Assembly (NCBI GenBank): GCA_018398765.1
Contig: JAHBMJ010000518.1
Span: 10,001-37,858 of the forward strand
Source: Chromera velia
Taxonomy: Eukaryota; Sar; Chromeraceae
DNA length: 27,858 nucleotides
Direction: 5' to 3'
This document shows, one piece after another, positions 9,048-27,858 of the stretch. The number at the start of each line of letters is the position of its first letter. Position 1 is the stretch's first letter. The position numbers and the translations under genes were made by a program. Below the pieces are notes generated by a model. The model was not told the DNA's origin and made no database searches. It worked only from the letters and a program-made list of their open reading frames with translations.

Positions 9048-12000
9048 ATGTGTCGCTTCTTTCGATCCCAGTTGTGTTTCCTCCCCGCGGCAGTTCTCTT
9101 TGTCCTGACAAGCAGCAGCAGAGCCGCCTCTGTCAGTGATGCCAAGCTGCCCGAAGGTAAGACAGTCTCCGTTGTTCTTGCTCGATTCACTATGTGTTTG
9201 CGCGCACTTCCGCCTCACAGACGGCTTTGTCTAGCTCTTCGTTCCGTCTATGTTGCTCTTCTCTCCTGATCTCCCCTTCCCTTCAGACATCTTCGGAGAC
9301 GCAGACGCATTCCTGGAGCTTCTGCACCCGTCGGCACAGCAGCAGAATGGAAGGAAGGAGACAGAAGAGGATCGGAAAGGTAATCGCCAGGCAGATGCAT
9401 GCACATCAATCAGAGAGACAGGAAGATACGCAAGAGGTGTGACGTTGCTTTCCTGCCCTTTGAACCGCCTGACCTAGAAGTATTGTATGGAAAGGGAATA
9501 CTGCCAGTTATCTTGGATCGACGCCCTCTTATTTATGCATGTGCACGAACGGGTTCGAGTTTGGGGACGAAGTGATGCTGTCCAGTGACCTCACAGAAAG
9601 CCCCATGAGAGGCCAAGAAGGAGCCGGCACGAGGAAGGAAATATTAGCCTGGTAGCAGGCAAGCAGCTTTCTGACTAGAGGGTTCGAGGGAGAAGGGAGG
9701 AACGGAGGCTTAAAGGTTCACCCCCCAGTTCACCCCCCACCCTCTGTGCGCGCACAAAGTTCCTTGAATTCATTATTTCATCAATTTATTAATTAATTAA
9801 TGAATTGACTGCATGCATGTAGGTGTCCCCAATCCGTGTGTCGAAGACGGGATCAGGCTGGATGTGGAGGGCGAAGGGTCGGGATCGTCTCTGGTCCTTG
9901 CGGCTTTCTCTTATCTCTCCGGACCCTCTGTCTGCGCATCTCTGTGCGTGGAGGCGAAGGAGTGTGACGTGTATTCGTTTGACAGTGGCGGGGGGAGGTG
10001 TCACCTCCTTCGAGTGGCAGCAGACGGAGACGGAGACGGAATTCTCGGCCTGCCTGTAGTGAAGCAAAAGGGGGGAAGGGTGGGATTGAGGACGTGTTGC
10101 TTAGACAAGGGAGATGTTCAGGGGGATCAATTTGAGGTTCTCTCATCGGAAACTGAGAGAAAACTCCCTTTTGTCTCGCCTCTCTTCTGCCGCCTTGCGT
10201 GTCAGTCATCTCAATCGGGACGGGGTCAGGGTCAGGGAAATGAAGAGGAATCGAACGATGAGTGCGTGTACTGGAGATTCGACTCAGTCGCTGATGGGGG
10301 AAGCTGCACTCTCTTTTTCGGTCCCGTCTCCGTCTCCTCCTTTAATGAGGAAGAAGGTCCCGTCTCCGTCTCCTCCTTTAATGAGGAAGAAGGTCCCGTC
10401 TCCATCTCCTCCTTTAATGAGGAAGAAGCGGAAGAAAAGCGAGGAGAAGAGTCCTCAGAGACAGGGGGGGGGAAGGTCTTCATTGGTAGAGTGCTATGCG
10501 ACAGTCAGGGGCCAGAGAACAAAAAACGGCCCTCAGGTGTTTTCTCTTCTTCCTCTGAAGAGGATGCCGCGGCCCTTCCTTCCTTCTCAGAGGACCTCAA
10601 AGAAGCCTTGGGGGTCCTCTCACAGCTCATCGGGGGAACTGGAGGACAGCAAGGTCACCAGAAACAGTCGGGAGAAGACAAAAGCCAGAACACACACTCG
10701 GGGGTTGATGAGAGCTCTGCGCAGATGCCAACAACAGCCACGGTGAATTCCCCCGATGCGAGTTTCCCTTCCTCTGGTGTCGTTCTTCTTCAGGGAATCC
10801 GGAGGGAGAGACAGAGGGAGCTCCAGGCTGAGCCTGAGGCTGCAGCGGCAGAGGGGGAAGAGGGGTCGGACCCGTGTCGTCGATTGTGTGAGGCAGAACC
10901 GGTCCCTGTGTGCGGGACGGACGGAGAGACGTACATCAACGCCTGTCTCCTACAGGCGGACGCGGAGTGTCGGGGGACGGGTGTGACTGTTGCGTATTTG
11001 GGAGAATGTTCTGAAGAGGAGACGGGGGGGGGGACGGAAATGATGGCAGACACGTTGACTTACATTTTGTTGGGGGCTGTGGGGCTGGTCGCTCTCACAC
11101 TGGGAGTGGGGGCTGTGGTGACGATGAGATCCAAAAATGAGGCGACCAGACAGAGACTGAAAGCCGGAAAGATTCTCACTGTCATCGTTCAGGTCTGTCT
11201 GTCTGTCTGTCTGTGATCTCTATTATCAGCCTCCTGCCTCCCCCCCCCCTTTCTCTCTCTGCCTCTTTCTTCTTCAACCGGCCTAGCTGCTGAGTTCTGG
11301 TCAACGCTTCGTGTTCATGTCAACAGCACAGGTAGTGCCCTTCCATCCGTCTTGATAAAGAAATCCGTCGATCAACTTGTGTCTCTGCGAGTGACATGCA
11401 GCGATTCTTTCTTTATCTGCGCTCGAAATTTTGATCTGCCCCCTTCTCTCTTTCATGTGGCTTGACGGCATGCCCCGTTTCGTTTCACATTGTTGGTACA
11501 TCCATCATGCCCCCCACCCATGCACCGTCAATGTCAATGACCGTTCGTCCAGCCTGATGCCTGCCTTCGTTCATCCTGCACGCGTGTAGTGATCAGCTGC
11601 GCATGAACTAGACGTAGGTATACACTTAAGTATCTTCTATCTATCTATCTGTTGCATGCATGCACATGATGCAGATTTTTGACGTGACCACCGACATCGT
11701 TTTCTTGTTCGTGCTCGCCGAGTCGCGAATGTTCCTCCTGATGGGCATCGCCGCGGGGCACTTCGCTCTGTACGTGATCATCAACGCTCTCGTGCTGCAC
11801 AGGCAAGTCGACCGATTGATCAATTAATCAATCGATGTGATGGATATGTTGCGGGAGGGATTGATGGATCGATCCATCAGATGCACCCGCAGCAGCAGCA
11901 CGGGGAGAGAGGGGAGGAGATTGGGGGGGAGGATGAATTCAGAGCAAGGTGGGAGGGGCAGGCCCGACCCGTTTTTTTGTGTTTTCGTGACTCTTTGAGG

Positions 12001-12343
12001 GGATTGCGCAGATGATAAATGCATCTAGCTGTGTATTCAAAGCATTTGTTCTTGCGCCGCGTGCCCACATTGTATTAACATCTTGTTTGAACAGATTTTT
12101 GAGGACATCCCCGGAGGCCGCCAGAAGAAAACGAGCAACAACTTGTGATTTCAGGACAAACCTTTCTATCTTTTGTCTGCCTGCCTGTTCAACTGCGTGC
12201 AGATTCTTGAGGAACCATGTGGTCGACTCTGAGTGGTTCCAACGGGTCCACCACACTCCTCTCTTTTCGGCCGTGCTGGTTTTCTCAGCTCTCGGCTTGA
12301 GGACGTTCAATATTGTCGACACAGGTGGGCTCGTGAGCGTGGG

Positions 12344-12385
<42 letters not shown>

Positions 12386-12420
12386 GTGTGTAAGTGTCTG
12401 TGTGTGTGTGTGCGTGTGTG

Positions 12421-12459
<39 letters not shown>

Positions 12460-15400
12460 TTTTGTCTGTCTGTCTGCCTCCTCTCCCTCTCCCCCTCTCC
12501 CACCTGATTTCTTTCGGGTGAATTGTGGGGGCGTGCTGCAAATGAAAGAACTCGACCGAGAGGTGCTGATCGTGCTTGTATTTGTGTTCGCGTGTGTGTG
12601 TTTGCCACCCGCCTGAGCTGCAGTCCAAACAAACAAACAAAAGCTTGTGGCGGACAGAACGGTTCAGACAAGAGCTCATGGCGTCAAGTTAGCAGGAGGA
12701 CAGACTGGTTGCTTGCGTGAAAACACATCAAATAATTTGTTTGAAGTCAATAGACTGCCCAAAGTGATCGATCGATCTTTTCTTTTGTCCTTCTTTATTT
12801 CTTTCCTTCTTGCAGGTCTGTTCGGTGTTGACGTTCTCTCTTGGGCCCTTCCTGCGTTTGAGGACATGAGAGACCCTGCAGTGGACAGACTGCTCATGTC
12901 TCAGCTGTACCCGTGGAACTTCCTGGAGGATCTGCCTCAGTTGATTCTGCAGGTGCGTCTCTCTGTCTGTCTGTGCGTCTCTCTGTCTGTTTCTTCATGC
13001 ACATATTGTTTTTGTTTTTGTATGCTGGCATTGACATGCAGATGTGTGCATGCGGTATATCTTGTGTTCATCAACGGTTCAGATTTATTGATAGTAAGGA
13101 AGTCATTGTACACACCTATGCAACACTGCAAGACTGCGTCCGTGTGTTAATTGTTTTGGGTCGTTCATATCTCCCTCTGATCGCATATCTGCATTGCAGG
13201 CAGGGTTCTACGTTCTCTCGGGACAACAGGTCTCCCTTGCCACCCTTCTTGCGATGCTCTCCACTCTGGTCTCCATCTCCGTCTCCTTGATTCAACTTTG
13301 CCTCCTTCAGACAGGAAGCCAGGTCAGTGTCCTCCATCTCCTTCTCCTTGATCCAACTTTGCCTCCTTCAGACAGGAAGCCAGGTCAGTCAGTCAGGAAG
13401 AGGAGTCGTGTTGCAGTGAGGAAAGTTGGACGACAAATGCTGTCTGCACATGAAATGCATGACCATGTCATCCCACTCTTTCCATCCGCTCTTCCATTTG
13501 CGAACTGACATCAGAGTAGATGGCCCAGCTTCAAAGAGATAGCTCACAAGATTTGTGTATAGGTCCCTGTTCACACTGTATGTGGGTGATTGCGTGCGTC
13601 ATTTGGTGAACGCGGGGTTTGTTGCAGATTCCACGAACGACTCATTTGATTTCGTTTCATTTGGACTGCACCAGCGCATGACTTCTTTTTTGTTTTGCTT
13701 GACTCTTTCCGGTCTCAAGTAGAAAGAAAGATCCATCCATCCATCCATTCATTCATCCATCCATCCAGACAGACAGACAGACAGACAAAAAGCTTCTCTC
13801 TGAGACTGTTTTCTCTCGTCTTTCCTTCATGTTTTTGCATATGCATTGATTTGGGCATACAACCGTTTCTACACCTGGAGGATTGAGTGAGTGACTGTGT
13901 GTTTATGTGCAGATCATCCGCCAGAAGACGTTGGCGGCGACCGGCACCAGGACAAAGGCCCTAGGGGACGCAACAGCCACAGGAGGGGGAGAGAAGGAAG
14001 AGACGGGGGGCGAAGGAGTAGGAGACCCCGAGCGAGACCTCACGGGGGCCACAGGCACCAACGCCGCTGCCGTCAACTTACAGGAGAGCAGAGGAAGAAG
14101 ATCGAAATCTTCTTTGGAATTCAATAAAAGGTCCAGGCTCAGCGGAGAGTCCTGGAAGAATGCAAAGGTTTGTATATAAACATGTATGTATGTATGTGAC
14201 TATATTTGTGTGCGAATTACGTACGACACACTGGCATCGGTGTACGTGTTTGTGAAGAAGACGAAGATTACAATGAGAGAGTAAGCGCTGATCGCTTATT
14301 CCGAGATTGGAGGCGCGCAGACCCAGCAGGGTCCCTCGCCTCTGGGTGGGTAGACCGCATGCTCCATACATGTTTTTTTTCCCATGCACGCACGTATGTT
14401 TCCTTTCTTCTTGGCACATACGATTGCTGAGAAGACATCGTGATCGCACGGAAATGACCCTGATGAATCAATCAATGAATCGCGCCTCTGCATGTGCACG
14501 TGCACGTGCATTTTTGACACGGTGTTGCATTCTTCCGCACACACACTTACGCATAGAAATACATGTACATGTGTAAATGCGGAATAACACACAAACAAAT
14601 CACATGCATGCAGGTCGAGGAAGACGGCGGAGAGAAGGGCGACGGATTCATTTCGTTCCCCACAGTGGTCACTCGGCGTGTGTACTCAGACGACTCTCTT
14701 CTCGTCTCCGCGCCGCAGCGACAAAGTCAGCTGCAGCAGGCGGAGGCTGAGGCTGCTGAGGGCGTGACGGGCAGACGGCGTGAGAGCAGCAGAAGCAGGC
14801 CGAGGGCAGAGACGACCACCAATACTGTGGCAAGACGGCGGCGAGAAGGGCGGGGGGGGGAAGGGGATCTTCAAGAGGGTTGGGGGGGATTTCACGTTTA
14901 TGGAGTAGGGGACAGGGAGAGGGGGAGATCGCAGCACAGAGACAGAGAAGGAGACCGACGTGCGCGCTCTTCACTTCCTCTGGGTAGCAGAGCAACCCGA
15001 GGAGACCGCGATTTCCCCCCCCCGCAGAGAAATTTCAGTGGAAGAACGGTGGAAGCTACTGCGTTCAAACCGAGGAAGGAAAAGGAAAATGAGAAGGAGA
15101 CGGAAGGAGGAGTGAGACGCGAAAGAGCAGAAAGCAGGGGAAGAGGTAGAGATAGAGAAAGAGACAAGGAAGGAGAAGGGGAAAGATTAGAGAGCAGGGG
15201 AAGAGGGCGAGACAGGGAAAGAGACAGAGAAAAGGAAGGAGAAGGACAGAGGGACGCAACATCCTCAAAAAAGAAACCTTCAAGGCCCGTCAAGCATCTT
15301 TCCTCCCGAGTTTTGGATGCTGCAGTTGAATCTGTGTTGGATGGATTTGGACATCCTCAACCAGGAGACGGCAGGGAGAGGGAGACGCACGAGAAGAAGA

Positions 15401-15906
15401 AGAACAGGGGAGGGAGAGAGGAAAGGGGCAGCAGGGAGAGGCGCTCTTCTCGATCACGGAGAGAATCAGAAAGCACAAATTTGAACATCAATCAGAGGGA
15501 ATCAGAAAGAGTCAACAGCCGCAGAGCAGAAAAGGAAAAAGAAAGAGACGCGACTGCTGTTGCCGACCCCGACCCGTCTTCGGCTGCCCTTCCCCTCCCC
15601 CCCCCCAGCCGCTCTCGTCCTTCCGGCCTTTCAACCGGAACGGTGACTGACACAGGCAGGCGACAGAGGGAGCCCTCAAGGTCGGTTTCTGAAGGCTGGA
15701 GAAGAGCCGCTTTGGAAGCTGAGGATGCCCAGGCTGGAACGTTAAATGGATGTCCGAGGCCGCCTGCAGGTTGTTCTGACAGAGAAGCACAAACTCTCGG
15801 AGAGGGCCTACCAGGGGCATGTCGTGGCCCCCGTGCGGTCACGTCCCCATCCCAGAAGAATCGCACCCAGGGCCTGCAGAGCGCTGTTGGAGAGCGAATC
15901 ATATAG
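9048..15906 (+). CDS. Multispan membrane protein with Apple-like, Kazal and Arg/Ser-rich regions (9 exons, ~1,209 aa)
   Basis: Exons: 9048-9156, 9287-9379, 9823-11192, 11675-11802, 12203-12324, 12816-12952, 13200-13322, 13913-14167, 14614-15906; 3,630 bases, all phases agree. The start at 9048 puts the hydrophobic signal core at the N-terminus; an in-frame ATG at 8994 would add 18 residues. The ectodomain has two cysteine-rich PAN/Apple-like modules (about 70-160 and 185-232), a GPVSVSSFNEEE triple repeat (234-269) and a Kazal domain (417-463). A membrane helix (about 480-503) is followed by further hydrophobic segments across exons 4-7. These include IFDVTTDIVFLFVLAESR and EDLPQLILQ (645-653), the latter reminiscent of XK-related membrane proteins. 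The tail (exon 9) is rich in Arg, Ser, Glu and Asp with a repeated SRGRGRDRERD unit. It could be a protease-inhibiting or adhesive surface protein with a channel- or scramblase-like body; function is inferred only. Confidence 0.8.
10320..10427 (+). repeat. Coding 36-bp tandem repeat, three copies
   Basis: Three head-to-tail 36-bp units encode GPVSVSSFNEEE twice and a variant with Ile once. The length keeps the frame. The repeat lies between the second Apple-like module and the acidic linker before the Kazal domain. Confidence 0.95.
10869..11009 (+). other. Kazal-type serine-protease-inhibitor domain
   Basis: The encoded segment starts DPCRRLCEAEPVPVCGTDGE and ends YLGEC. It has six cysteines with the Kazal signature VCGTDGETYINACLL, which matches the CGTDGxTYxNxCxL consensus. 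Kazal domains inhibit serine proteases or act as structural modules (as in agrins). The loop residues before VCG would set specificity, and I cannot infer the target. It lies just outside the first membrane helix. Confidence 0.93.
11803..12202 (+). other. Probable GC-AG intron
   Basis: Exon 4 ends CACAG followed by GCAAGTC, the usual form of a GC donor. The acceptor is GCGTGCAG at 12202. The phase-2 join restores Arg and keeps the hydrophobic frame. No GT donor nearby gives the right phase. Confidence 0.7.
12347..12455. repeat. Long TG microsatellite
   Basis: About 109 bases of TG with few interruptions, in intron 5 of the Apple-Kazal gene. The opposite strand gives false His/Thr frames. Confidence 0.95.
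13269..13389 (+). repeat. Tandem duplication (~60 bp) spanning the end of exon 7 and its donor
   Basis: Copy 1 (13269-13328) and copy 2 (13329-13389) differ by a few bases and one 1-base insertion. Each includes GACAGGAAGCCAG followed by GTCAGT, so two equal donors exist, at 13323 and 13384. The first keeps exon 8 in frame; the second shifts it. Confidence 0.9.
13731..13789. repeat. ATCC / ATTC and GACA tetranucleotide repeats
   Basis: Adjacent tetranucleotide runs in intron 7 of the Apple-Kazal gene. Confidence 0.9.
14605..14613 (+). promoter_or_regulatory. TGCATGCAG at the exon 9 acceptor
   Basis: A TGCATGCA octamer forms the last bases of intron 8, and its extra G completes the AG acceptor. 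The same arrangement occurs at 22234-22242 and 24534-24542. It may be a splice-site preference of this genome or a DNA-binding site placed there. Confidence 0.5.
15130..15245 (+). repeat. Coding repeat of an Arg/Glu/Asp-rich unit
   Basis: Two imperfect in-frame copies encode ESRGRGRDRERD followed by Lys/Glu/Gly residues. The RD/RE alternation resembles RS-like low-complexity tails, although this protein also has a signal peptide and membrane segments. Confidence 0.75.
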
Positions 15907-16840
15907 AACTTGCTGTAGAAGTTACATAAAGTCACATGCGTTGCTGCGCAAAGAGAAAAGGTTTATGCATCCATTCTGTGAAGTTCATGGCAAGAATAAA
16001 GCATCGATTGTAGACAGAGTGAACATTGGGTGGGTCCTAGAGTAGGTCAAACAGCTAGTCAAACAGTGACTGACTTATATTCTAGGTAATTTTATATACA
16101 TAGAACTAGTCATACAAAATATGAATAAGGCTATCTCAGAACAAATCCTAGGATAACTCAACTGATAGTTTATATAGTACTTACTTTACTTAATTGTAGT
16201 TAAGCCTAAGGTCTCCGAAACTAGAGACAAATGGCAACCTATGCATGCAGTTGTAAACAAAAGGAGCAAGCCGCCGCAGCTTAGCCTGCTTCCGCATGAG
16301 CATGAACAACCACGACCCTCCACAGCCTAGACTGAAGCTAAAGGCTAAATGACCGCATAAGATGCGCATGCACTCATTTCAATTTCAAACAAGCTTCGAT
16401 TAATACACTTGCCTTCTTCGGCTCCTGGGTAAATTAGTGACTTAATAAATGTAAAATGTTCTGCATGTAGTGGACTTCCTAGTGAACTTCTTTTTTTATT
16501 GATTGATTCAATTTGATTGATTGATTCCTAAAATGTTTGAATTCATTCATTCATTCATTTATTGATTCATTCATTCATTCATACATATGCTATAGGAAAC
16601 TGCTGCTAAAAATTGTTGAGAACCTATGAAGCTCAACATGAAATTCAACCTCAAATCCGGTCAAATCTGACCTTAACCTCAAATCAAATCAAATCCTATC
16701 AAATCAAACCTGGTCACTATATACATATATAATTAGCTTACATGGTTGCTTATTATCTCTAGTCAGATCTCGAAGTTGACTCAGAACCTAGTCAGAACAG
16801 TGAGTGAGTGGTTGGGTGTCATTTGATCTAGCATTTGATT
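15907..16840. other. Convergent AT-rich intergenic region
   Basis: No gene seen between the two convergent stop codons. An open frame at 15746-16045 overlaps the end of the Apple-Kazal gene but has no independent support. The region holds AATAAA at 15995, an ATTC tetranucleotide run (about 16541-16582) and an AAATC-type short repeat near 16680-16710. Confidence 0.6.
15995..16000 (+). terminator. Possible polyadenylation signal of the Apple-Kazal gene
   Basis: AATAAA lies 89 bases after the stop codon in the expected strand. Whether this lineage uses the canonical hexamer is not known from the sequence. Confidence 0.35.
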
Positions 16841-19731
<2,891 letters not shown>

Positions 19732-20521
19732 GCTTTTTCCTCAGGCTCCTTCTGCTCAGAAAATTGCGACAGTGATGGCACGCACCAAACATGCGTGCAT
19801 ACAGAACTGTGCAGATTCACACCGCAGAATCATCGCAGATCGAAATTTCAGTCCGCATCCCATAATTTTCCCGGATGTCCCTACATATGTATTTCCACAG
19901 AGATACATATTGGTTCTACGGCAACGGCACCTGTAAGGACTACGTATGCACTGACATATACGTGTATGGGAAAGGCTTCAAGCGTGACGCACTTAAGAAT
20001 TCGGAGTCTGACACTCGACTGACTCAACCACTATTCATATATATAAGTTCCGCAAACTTCGGTGCAAAGGTCAGTCGATTCTAACATTCATTTGCATGGA
20101 CGGCAACTTATAGTCACTGTGACAAAAAAGAAGAGCTAGCCTGTCTGGCCGGAGACCGCGCGCGCATTCTGAAGCTGCATGCATGTCGACCCATGTTCTG
20201 TCTCATCTGTTGAATTCTGTTCTAAATTTCTGAATCTGAAACTGCGTGATTCTTGCCTGCATACATACATACTTGCAGCTGTCTACAGGAGGGACATCCT
20301 CGGCCGTGCATCTTTTTGTCAACTGAGTGAGACTTTTTTTCCAAACCAAACGCAGGAGGTGTTCGTCTAATCTTCATATCCTTCCTCTCCATCGTGCCGA
20401 GGGAGAGAGGGGACTCTTGGTCGCACTTCCGCTTTTTTTGTGGAAAGGTGAAGTACCCTTCAGTGCCCCAGCATTGCGGCTGTGGGTGTTCTTTCTCAGT
20501 TCTGATTGTGCGTTGTCCGAA
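19732..20521. promoter_or_regulatory. Divergent intergenic region
   Basis: Lies between the minus-strand start at 19731 and the tentative plus-strand start at 20522, so it should hold both promoters. I see no gene. It includes one TGCATGCA (20176-20183) and a short AT stretch near 20035-20045. If the first exon of the plus-strand gene is wrong, a 5' exon may lie here. Confidence 0.4.
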
Positions 20522-27372
<6,851 letters not shown>

Positions 27373-27858
27373 GCCCCCTCTGAGATGTGAGAGTGAGTGC
27401 GAGTGAGTGGAACAGGTGGGAGGAAGTTTCAGCGTGCAGGCTGCCTGTTTGAGGTGAGAAAGAGGTCGGGAGGAAAGAAAAGGCTTTTGAATGAGCAAAT
27501 GGGGAATGCATGGGGTCGGGTGGGGTGGGGTGGTGACTGAGGGGGGAGAATGAGAAAGGAGGTAGAGAGGAGGACACAAACAACAACTTTAAGGATATGA
27601 AGTAAATTTTGGGAAAGGGAGACTTATATTCAGATGCAAAAAGAAAACGTTGGAGGGCGAAAGAAGGCGCCGGTGAGCAGAGAAGAAAGCAGAGCGATGC
27701 GTTGCGACAGGAAGTCCATTCGGTTATTCCCGACCTTCGCGCCAGCCCCCCTCACTGAGTAGCTTCTTGTGAGTGATTCGTCTTTCGCCTCTGTACTTCC
27801 GCCGTCTTTCTCCGTTGAATCTTTATTCAGATGTCTCTTCCTTTGTCCATCGCACTGG
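27373..27858. other. 3' flank of the large gene; no gene seen
   Basis: Purine-rich sequence after the TGA with no AATAAA that I can find. Minus-strand open frames here are Pro/Ser/Leu-rich complements of the purine-rich strand and overlap the upstream exon. The last ~100 bases are pyrimidine-rich and may approach another gene outside the window. Confidence 0.5.

Noticed and set aside
11939-12679. Minus-strand frame with a His-Thr run
   Set aside because: It is the complement of the TG microsatellite in intron 5 and overlaps well-supported plus-strand exons.
14898-15293. Minus-strand Ser/Leu/Pro frame
   Set aside because: It mirrors the Arg/Glu/Asp-rich tail of the Apple-Kazal protein and has no exon signals of its own.
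15746-16045. Alternative frame at the 3' end of the Apple-Kazal gene
   Set aside because: The sequence is fairly protein-like, but no splice pair leading into it was found. The main frame stops cleanly at 15906 with AATAAA soon after.

Overview
This is nuclear DNA from a eukaryote with spliceosomal introns, not a bacterial, phage or plasmid region. The coding blocks are open reading frames that end at GT (once GC) donors and resume at TGCAG-type acceptors, and the reading phase closes across four to nine exons. Microsatellites sit almost entirely in introns. The octamer TGCATGCA, a core motif of apicomplexan AP2 factors, occurs far more often than chance. Together with near-even GC, moderate introns and lineage-specific proteins, this suggests an alveolate, most likely a chromerid alga such as Chromera or Vitrella. 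The organism is an inference; the intron structure is seen directly. All splice sites are read by eye, without transcripts or searches.

Layout. (1) 1-1.1 kb, minus strand: a retrotransposon gag-like reading frame with a CCHC zinc knuckle, split by a frame change. (2) 1.1-3.5 kb: no convincing gene. It holds a pair of ~200-bp direct repeats, an AT-rich stretch and a small inverted-repeat (MITE-like) element. (3) 3,542-8,095, minus: a six-exon gene for an 837-residue secreted protein with a Tyr/Pro-rich segment followed by a long, probably helical region. (4) 8,096-9,047: a divergent intergenic region shared with the next gene. (5) 9,048-15,906, plus: a nine-exon gene for a ~1,209-residue membrane protein with signal peptide, two PAN/Apple-like cysteine modules, a Kazal domain, several membrane segments carrying an EDLPQLILQ motif, and a long Arg/Ser/Glu-rich tail. 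(6) 15.9-16.8 kb: AT-rich convergent intergenic region. (7) 16,841-19,731, minus: a probable four-exon gene with SYPW...HPDP, FWDFLSLHQ and RGWTLFES motifs, reminiscent of TIR/HET-like effector domains, ending in an LRR-like exon. (8) 20,522-27,372, plus: a long, tentatively eight-exon gene of unknown function (~1,397 residues in my model). (9) 27.4 kb to the end: 3' flank.

The genes do not form an operon and I see no common pathway. Genes 3 and 5 are both candidates for surface or secreted proteins and are transcribed divergently from one 0.95-kb region. Gene 7 could be an intracellular sensor or signalling protein. The parts most worth following are the Apple-Kazal-multispan fusion, the TIR/HET-like plus LRR combination, the duplicated splice donor in gene 5, and the TGCATGCA excess, some of which lies directly on 3' splice sites.
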